DNA from: Plasmodium coatneyi
Taxonomy: Eukaryota; Apicomplexa; Aconoidasida; Haemosporida; Plasmodiidae
Assembly (NCBI RefSeq): GCF_001680005.1
Contig: NC_033564.1
Coordinates: 372,001-436,000 of the forward strand
DNA: 64,000 nucleotides
Direction of reading: 5' to 3'
Shown: piece after piece, positions 59,991 to 64,000 of the stretch
How positions within the stretch are numbered: the stretch's first letter is position 1
How the letters are laid out: each line of letters begins with the position of its first letter
Made by a program: the position numbers and the translations under genes
Notes under the pieces: model-generated
Database searches by the model: none
What the model saw: the letters and a program-made list of their open reading frames with translations, nothing else
Told to the model about the DNA's origin: nothing

Positions 59991-62338
59991 AGTTGCAATG
60001 TAGGAGAAGTGACATATATATTATATGCGCTTGTGTCATACAAAAAAACGTGTGTATTATAATACTACCAATAAGGTTGTTTTTTTTATCCCCCTCCCTC
60101 CATCTGCGTGAAGCAAAACAGGATGCCCCCTACATGTGTGATCGCATGTACGAGTGTTTTAATGGCACAGCTCACACGTGTGGTGTGCCGAATAATTCAA
60201 ACACATTTCGAACGGACAAGTAAAGAGAGAGACTTACCAATTCGTCCACACATCATCCTATATCACCTTATCTACCTACACGCAACCGAGGGGGGAGAAA
60301 ATTTTACCCCCTTTTTAACATAAACCTATTCATGCAGTAGTTGTTCCTCCGAACAATTGCTCATTTAATATTTTCCCATTATTGTATGCATTTTCATTTT
60401 TTTATTAATGCCAAATGGCTGATACACATAATAATTGCTTCTTCATCTACATTTTCACCACCACCATGAAAAACAAAAGCAAAAACCACATATTGCACTT
60501 TTTTTATTCTTTAATTAACCTGTTCACTGGTTATTCTTAAAGCGCGTTCTTTCTGTTACGCCGTATGACTACACTGGAGGTAATTCCACCGGCTGGAGGA
60601 AGGCACGCACCTGATCGGGTTATTTGTGAAAGGCCGCAACAGTTGCTGTTCCCATGTTGGATAAAGAAAATAACAATTTAGTAGGGGATGGCTATAATTT
60701 AATCTCTGTAAAGGGAAATCACATATGACGCTTATCTGGTGGAATACCTATGCACAGTTGTAAAACCCATGGTGCGCCACGACCAATATATGTTTTGCCG
60801 ATCGTGCGCCTGTCTGACCAACTCACAATTATGCTCTTTATTTTTAAACAACAATCATGCAAAAAATGGATATATTAAAAAAGGGAATGACGTTTAATTT
60901 ATCCCTGTCGCGACGCCGCCAATTCGTGTCAACAGCTTTTACAAGTTCACTTTGCACAAGCAATGCTCCAAAACTGCTTAAAGCCGCAGCGGGGGTGACA
61001 CGCCGAAAAAAAAAAAAAAAAAAAAACGCTGCACAACGAAATGCTATACAATACCAGTTCTCAAGCACTAAACGTGCGATATAGTGTTAAGCTACTTTTA
61101 CATAAACGATGGGGCCTTCCCAGGACCTTCCAATTCGCAGAATTGCAAAGGCAATTTTGTTTAAATGGCGCTTCCCAAAAGTCCCCCCTCGAACCGTGAG
61201 AACATACGCCCACGCAATGAATGCGTAAGTGCAACTCAAAAGTGCCTCCGCATGAATGCAACCCTACTGAGATGATCCCCGGTTTTTCCCACGTGGCGAT
61301 TTCCGTCCACCCGATTAGCATAGCTTTTCTGTGCACATGGGTCACGTGAAAAAGCCAATCGCAAGAGTTGCGGGTATATACACACGGTGACGCAGATCGT
61401 TTTGCTTTTGATGTTCATTTGGGGGATCGCACGGAAGGTCACAGTGCGATCATTTGTATGCCCATTAATGCGCCAATTTGTATGTCACCTTTCACCTTTT
61501 TTTTTCCCATTTTTTTCATTCCGTTTAACAACTTCACCCTTGTGCAATTCGCCCTTTGTAAGGTTCCCAGCTAGGAACGCCCATCCGCACGCCGATTTAG
61601 CCAAATCAGCACTTCATGCGCTTAAATCATTCGCGCGTAAATATCACAGCTGTGTTGTTATTCTGTGCGAACGTCCTGGCGGGTAGGAAGTGGTAACCCC
61701 CACGGCATTCAAATGTGGGTGGATCCCTCAGTCATATTCTAACGTGATTTTCTTCCCCATTCTGATTTTATACCAGTGCTCCTTTTTGTGACAACGTTAA
61801 GGTGGGCTTTTCTTTCTACCCACTCAGCGAGCAAATTTGCCTTCTCTTGATTGGAGTCCGCCCCGAAAGGGAACTTTTTTTTTTTGCGTTTGTTTGTAAC
61901 TTCGATATATGATAAGCAGTCCAGTTAGAGCTACGTTTGAAGCGTGGTTGTCCATACGATATGCACGCCGTTGAGCAATTTCTCTCGTCAACCTTGCATT
62001 TGCCGCTGCATTAGTAAGGCAACGGGGCCCCGCGCCAAATCGTAAAAAAAAAAATGTACTCCCCGCATGCGTACTTACAGCTTAACATGAAACAAGACTG
62101 AGCGAAGGGAAAAAAACAGTTTATATGTATATATGTGTATATATACGGATGGGAAGTGTACTCCCTGCACGCACACACACTTGCAAACGGTCATGCGCCT
62201 GTCGGTACCTCCCCCGCTCGTGTAGAGTCACTGCTGGGGGAGCATACAACCGTATAGCTTCCGAACGGATATAACGTTTTGCCACGCCAAGAGATTGAGC
62301 GTTCTTTCCCCCCGAGCATCCAATAGAAGACGATCACC
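59991..62338. other. Intergenic between the RRM gene and VPS35
   Basis: No gene seen. An A run of about 21 at 61006-61026 and (TATATG)n near 62120-62145, some 200 bp before the VPS35 start. Confidence 0.5.
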
Positions 62339-64000
62339 ATGCAGAGCTACAGGGACCAAGCGAACACCACCCTGGATCAGAAGAAATTTTTGGACGAATG
62401 CATTTTCATCGTGAAGGAGCAGAGCTTTTACATGAAGCAGGCACTGGTAGGGCTGCGCGGGAAAAGGGAAAAGATTCTCGGATATCGCTAGTTATGAAAG
62501 TTTATGCACGTTGTCCCGAAATATTCTCATCACATCTGTGCACATGCCGCTTCACCATACATGTTGCTCCCCCCCGCAGGAAAATGGATCCCTCAGGGAC
62601 ACGCTGAAGCACGCGTCGAACATGCTGTGCGAACTGAGGACGTCACAGCTGTCACCCAAGTACTACTACGAGCTATACATGCTGATATTCAACGAATTGC
62701 AACACCTGGATACATTTATAAGTGACAAAAAAAAACATAAAAAGAGGTTCATCGATATATACGAGAGTGTCCAACACGCAGGAAACATCATCCCCAGATT
62801 ATACCTACTAATCATCGTCGGAAGAAACTACATAAAGAATAAAGACATTAAAGCAAAGTATATTTTAAAAGACATGACAGAATTATGTAAGGGTATTCAA
62901 CACCCACTGAGGGGGTTATTCTTACGCTACTTTTTAATCCAAATGTGCAAGGACAGAATACCTGACACAGGAAGTGAATACGAAGAAGCAGGTGGAGGGA
63001 ACATAGATGATGCGTTTGAATTCCTTCTCTCGAACTTTTATGAAAGCATCAAACTGTGGAACAGAATGAGTGACAAGGTACTCATTAAATCGGCACCGGG
63101 ACAAGACGAACAAGTTATACGTAATAATAGAAATAAAGTGTTAAGAGAAAAAATGGATGTAAAAATGCTAGTGGGATCCAACCTGGTACGTATGTCCCAA
63201 TTGGAAGGAATGACTAGACAATATTATATAGAAAAATGCCTTCCAAAATTGCTACAAAATTTGTCCACCATAAACGACTCACTCATTCAGCAGTACATTT
63301 TTGAGTCCATCGTCCAGGTTTTCAGTGACGAGTGTCATATATATACTTTAGACATTCTGCTAAACGCTATTCTGAAAATAAATAGCTCACTTGATTTTAA
63401 GGGCATCCTCATTACCTTATTGAAAAGGCTAAGATCCTTTATCGAGTCGAATAAATATGAAGTGCCAAAAGAGGTCGATATTTTTTCTCTCTTTTATGAG
63501 CACCTAGTTTTGTATGTTAATCGGACTTTAGATTCGTATGAGAGAGGGAAAGGCTCCTACAGTTTGGCGTTCCAACAGGAGGGTCAGAAGTTTCCCACGA
63601 GGGACACTGTAGTGGAGTACTACAAGGGGGATGAAGAGAAAAAGAGAGGCCCCCCAACGTCAGGCACGACTACCACATCCACCACCAATGTCGTCACCAC
63701 CAATGTGGTCACCACGAACAGCGTTACAACGATGGGGACACAGCAGATCAACGCGAACGATCTCGTGCCAAACTGCAAAATTGTCAAAAGTGCAGATGCG
63801 AAAAGTCACCCCGGGGAGGAGAAACGAATGATGAAGGAAGCCTCCTACTATGGAGGAGCGACCCACCAGGGAAGTAGCAACAAAACGGCAAACTATGCGA
63901 ATCTACCCAGGGGTACCCACCGCCGTTACAGTAACGAAGAAAACAACCAACCAAACAATGAAGACGATGAATTTGTGGAAAGCGTAGTTAAAATGCTGCA
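62339..64000 (+). CDS. VPS35: Vacuolar protein sorting-associated protein 35, retromer (partial, C-terminus outside window)
   Basis: Exon 1 is 62339-62446 (MQSYRDQANTTLDQKKFLDE...), followed by a 133-bp phase-0 intron; exon 2 starts at 62580 and is open to the window end (about 509 residues seen). The Vps26-binding PRLYLL motif is at about residues 107-112 (NIIPRLYLLIIVG). HPLRGLFLRYFLIQMCKDRIP, then NIDDAFEFLLSNFYESIKLW and MLVGSNLVRMSQLEG are classic VPS35 text. VPS35 is the alpha-solenoid scaffold of retromer, which recycles receptors from endosomes. From about residue 365 the Plasmodium protein has a long low-complexity insertion rich in Thr/Val/Asn (TTNVVTTNVVTTNSVTT) before the sequence returns to charged text at the window edge. 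Confidence 0.96.

Noticed and set aside
1..64000. CRISPR arrays, insertion sequences, tRNA or rRNA genes
   Set aside because: No regular direct-repeat/spacer arrays, transposase or recognisable tRNA B-box in a foldable context were seen; a tRNAscan/Infernal run would be decisive.

Overview
The window is nuclear DNA from a malaria parasite of the primate vivax/knowlesi branch, most likely Plasmodium knowlesi or P. coatneyi. Four things point there: intron-containing genes with GT/AG borders; moderate base composition broken by many A and T runs of 15-35 bases; housekeeping proteins with Asn/Lys-rich low-complexity insertions; and KIR (PIR-superfamily) genes side by side with SICAvar genes inside a chromosome. 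I cannot choose between the two species by eye.

Left flank (1-17.5 kb), ordinary conserved genes: a partial protein of unknown function (-), an IQ-motif coiled-coil protein that looks like dynein regulatory complex subunit 10 (-), bystin/Enp1 (-), ribosomal protein eL36 (+), a small membrane protein (+) and a C2-domain membrane protein (+).

Centre (17.5-41.9 kb), a variant-antigen island: four KIR genes on the + strand (18.6-29.3 kb), then on the - strand a short SICAvar (30.2-33.9 kb) and a second SICA gene (36.6-40.1 kb). An unrecognised 283-residue protein lies between the last two on the + strand. Introns and spacers of both families carry the same low-complexity word (CTAACAACCTTCCTTCCAC and relatives), and telomere-like repeats lie at the right edge. 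The main discovery is the second SICA gene: its signal-less SICA N-terminus and cysteine-rich exons are spliced, in frame, onto a KIR-type transmembrane exon and KIR-type cytoplasmic exon. The other SICAvar looks like an internal-deletion derivative whose exon 1 joins the start of one ancestral exon to the end of the next. Its own tail is cut short by a frameshift that leaves about 400 bp of out-of-frame tail repeats.

Right flank (41.9-64 kb): a stretch of about 1.2 kb with no ORF and no long homopolymer (possible ncRNA), then the U4/U6.U5 tri-snRNP protein PRP6 (+), a G-patch protein (-), a large Asn-rich RRM protein with eIF4B-like motifs (+), and the start of retromer VPS35 (+), which runs off the end.

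The flanking housekeeping genes form what I recall as one conserved block on P. falciparum chromosome 11, so the antigen island seems to have been inserted into it. Exon coordinates were worked out by hand from GT/AG borders and phase. Unless marked uncertain, the summed exons of each model divide by three.
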